33,366 nt of DNA, from contig NZ_JAQYWB010000063.1 in assembly GCF_030145185.1 (NCBI RefSeq), forward strand, positions 1-33,366, in the 5' to 3' direction. This DNA is from Desulfoluna sp. Lineage in GTDB: Bacteria; Desulfobacterota; Desulfobacteria; Desulfobacterales; Desulfolunaceae. Below, one piece after another: positions 31,756-33,366 of the stretch. Within the stretch, counting starts at the first letter, position 1, and every line of letters begins with the position of its first letter. The notes under the pieces were generated by a model, which was not told the DNA's origin, made no database searches, and saw nothing but the letters and a program-made list of their open reading frames with translations. Both the position numbers and the translations under genes were made by a program.

Positions 31756-31772
31756 GCAGTATAACATACTGC
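31756..31772 (-). terminator. Terminator of the response-regulator gene
   Basis: Read on the minus strand, GCAGTAT-GTT-ATACTGC is a perfect 7-base stem followed by TTTTAT. It begins about 28 bases past the stop codon, and would partly separate the regulator from the polysaccharide operon. Confidence 0.6.
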
Positions 31773-31799
31773 CCCTTATTTTACATCCTTCCAACAAAT

Positions 31800-33209
31800 T
31801 CAGTCTTTTCGTCGATACGGTTCCGGGTCGATCTCGTATCGTTTCATCACCTGCTGAAGGGCTTGGCGTTCCATGCCGCAACGTCGGGCGGCCTGGGCTA
31901 CATTGCCCCCTGTCTCTTCCAGAAGCGCCCCCACATACCCGCCGTTAAACGCTTTAAGGCACTGCTCTTTGGCCTCTTTGTAGGGAAGCCCTTTCAGGCA
32001 GGTTCCTGCCCTGTCTCCTGAAACGACCCCGGGAGACACGGCCAGCACCTCCCGCAAATCCTCGGGCTCCATCATCTCCCCTTTGGCAAAGAGCAGCCCT
32101 TTCATCATGAGGCTCTCCAGCTCCCGAATATTTCCCGTCAGGGGCAACTCCCTCAACAGATCCATCAGCGTATCGGAGACAGGCAGCGGATCGCGGCCCA
32201 TGGTGCTGGCGTGTTTGTGAATGAAATGGCTCACCAGGGCCGGGATGTCCTCGCGGCGTTCGCGCAGCGGGGGGAGCCTCAAGGGAAGCACATTGAGCCG
32301 GTAGTAAAGATCCTGACGAAACTCGCCCTTCTCAATGGCCTGGGCCAGATTCTTATTGGTGGCGGCAATAATCCGAACATCCACGGGAATGGATGTTGTC
32401 CCCCCCAGGGGCTTGATCTCTTTTTCCTGAATCACCCGGAGGAGCTTGGATTGAATGGTCGGGCTGATCTCCCCGATCTCATCTAAAAAAAGCGTTCCCC
32501 CGTCTGCCGCCTGAAAGAGCCCCTGACGATCGGATGATGCCTGGGTAAAGGCCCCTTTTCTGTATCCGAAGAGCTCGCTCTCCAGAATCTGCTCGGGCAC
32601 GGTGGGACAGTTGACGGTGACAAAAGGCCCCGCTTTCCGCTCGCTCTGTGCATGAATCGCCCGGCAGGTCAGCTCCTTTCCCGTCCCCGACTCCCCGGTC
32701 ACCAGAACGGTCATATCGGTTCTGGCCACCATGCGGATGGTCTCAAAAACCTTCAGCATGGCAGGGGAGCTGCCCACAATGTTGTGAAAGGTCGCCTGCT
32801 CCTGAAACGCGTTATGGAGCCGGATGTTCTCACTGATCAACCGATTTCGCTCCAGGGCCTTTCTCAACCGGAACACCAGGGTGTCGTGATCAAAGGGCTT
32901 GGCGATAAAATCATAGGCCCCGGCCCGAATCGCCTCCACCGCGGAATCGATGGAGCCGTAAGCCGTCATCATGATCACCGCGATCCCCTGCTTGAGCGCC
33001 CGGATCTGCCGAAGCAGCTCCGCCCCACCCATACCGGGCATCTTCATGTCCGACAAGACCAGATCAAACCGCTTTTCCTGAATCATGGAAAAAGCCTCTT
33101 CACCGGAGGAGGCCGTCTCCACCTTGCAGCCCAAATCGGGCTCCAGGCTCCGCTTGAGAAGCCGCAGCATGTCGATCTCGTCATCAACGATTAATATGCG
33201 ATGTGTCAA
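31800..33209 (-). CDS. NtrC-class response regulator with altered sigma-54 loop
   Basis: A 469-residue regulator. The receiver domain (1-120) has the acidic pocket VDDE, phospho-acceptor D54 (VLSDMKMPG) and K105. The AAA+ domain (~145-380) has Walker A GESGTGKE, Walker B GGTLFLDEIGEIS and R-finger region EFRQDLYYRLNVLPLRLPPL. The sigma-54 contact loop reads GAFTQA (219-224) instead of GAFTGA, and the usual WPGNIREL is PLTGNIREL. The C-terminus is a Fis-type helix-turn-helix (GNVAQAARRCGMERQALQQVMKRY). The start is TTG at 33209 with GGAG seven bases ahead. Its partner kinase would lie outside the window. It probably regulates the exopolysaccharide operon that follows; that link is positional only. 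Confidence 0.9.
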   Translation of the reverse strand: MTHRILIVDDEIDMLRLLKRSLEPDLGCKVETASSGEEAFSMIQEKRFDLVLSDMKMPGMGGAELLRQIRALKQGIAVIMMTAYGSIDSAVEAIRAGAYDFIAKPFDHDTLVFRLRKALERNRLISENIRLHNAFQEQATFHNIVGSSPAMLKVFETIRMVARTDMTVLVTGESGTGKELTCRAIHAQSERKAGPFVTVNCPTVPEQILESELFGYRKGAFTQASSDRQGLFQAADGGTLFLDEIGEISPTIQSKLLRVIQEKEIKPLGGTTSIPVDVRIIAATNKNLAQAIEKGEFRQDLYYRLNVLPLRLPPLRERREDIPALVSHFIHKHASTMGRDPLPVSDTLMDLLRELPLTGNIRELESLMMKGLLFAKGEMMEPEDLREVLAVSPGVVSGDRAGTCLKGLPYKEAKEQCLKAFNGGYVGALLEETGGNVAQAARRCGMERQALQQVMKRYEIDPEPYRRKD

Positions 33210-33224
33210 AATATGTCTCCGAAA

Positions 33225-33366
33225 GGGCTAAAGGGCTAAAGGGCTAAAGGCTAAAGGCTAAAGGCTAAAGGCTAAAGGCTAAAGGCTAAAGGCTAAAGGC
33301 TAAAGGCTAAAGGCTAAAGGCTAAAGGCTAAAGGCTAAAGGCTAAAGGCTAAAGGCTAAAGGCTAA
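33225..33366. repeat. Tandem array: three octamers then at least 16 heptamers of GGCTAAA
   Basis: GGGCTAAA occurs three times (33225-33248), followed by GGCTAAA sixteen full times from 33249 and a cut seventeenth at the window edge. The array begins four bases beyond the ribosome-binding site of the response-regulator gene. Every frame of the heptamer on either strand meets a stop within 21 bases, so it cannot encode protein. Confidence 0.95.

Noticed and set aside
31563-31799. Sigma-54 promoter or c-di-GMP riboswitch ahead of the polysaccharide operon
   Set aside because: No GG-N10-GC box with flanking consensus on the minus strand and no GEMM-like core could be found.
33225-33366. CRISPR array
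   Set aside because: Units are seven or eight bases with no spacers; it is a microsatellite.

Overview
The window reads like chromosome of a GC-rich, anaerobic, Gram-negative bacterium, most plausibly a Desulfobacterota (Desulfobacterales-type) organism. The grounds are a Ptb/Buk acyl-phosphate module, TRAP and general amino-acid ABC uptake, two sigma-54 activators, an outer-membrane TolC-type exporter, and intergenic regions full of small repeats and miniature elements. The taxonomic placement is inference; there is no rRNA or marker gene here. No tRNA, rRNA or CRISPR array was seen.

Left part (1-4092, minus strand): a GntR regulator with a sugar-binding-type sensor domain runs off the left edge. 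Next to it are an unusual HTH-cupin-phosphotransbutyrylase fusion and a butyrate kinase, which together would turn an acyl-CoA into acid plus ATP. The 600-bp gap between the two enzyme genes holds nested miniature transposable elements. Another miniature element (310 bp, perfect 8-bp target duplication) sits just upstream of the kinase.

5028-10523 (plus): an aapJQMP-type general L-amino-acid ABC transporter followed by a glycerophosphodiester phosphodiesterase. A convergent LPP20-type lipoprotein gene and a spermidine-synthase-like gene follow on the minus strand (10674-12357).

12952-22259 (plus): a sigma-54 activator of the YgeV type, then a 29-bp inverted repeat (likely activator site) and a -24/-12 promoter. 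Behind it is a tight run of diaminopropionate ammonia-lyase (YgeX), M24 metallopeptidase, YgeY-type M20 deacylase/peptidase, maleate-isomerase/Asp-Glu-racemase-like enzyme and a complete TRAP transporter (DctQ, DctM, DctP). This looks like a self-contained uptake-and-degradation locus for an N-acylated, cyclic or peptidic diamino acid. Its logic parallels the ectoine Ueh/Eut systems, but its enzymes differ.

22260-23293 is a gene-poor kilobase of repeats (a 149-bp miniature element with an 8-bp target duplication, a palindromic dispersed repeat and a 230-bp tandem duplication). An orphan ATP-grasp protein follows (23294-24469).

24622-31562 (minus): a four-gene operon of a processive GT2 glycosyltransferase, a receiver-like/zinc-rich/degenerate-GGDEF protein, a 990-residue fusion of beta-propeller, TolC-type channel and glycosidase-like barrel, and a HlyD-type fusion protein. 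I read this as a synthase-dependent exopolysaccharide production and export system with a built-in outer-membrane glycosidase-like domain. Upstream lies an NtrC-class response regulator with an altered sigma-54 contact loop (GAFTQA). Its ribosome-binding site abuts a heptanucleotide tandem array that runs off the right edge.

The two best candidates for undescribed systems are the sigma-54-controlled catabolic locus (12952-22259) and the exopolysaccharide operon (24622-31562).
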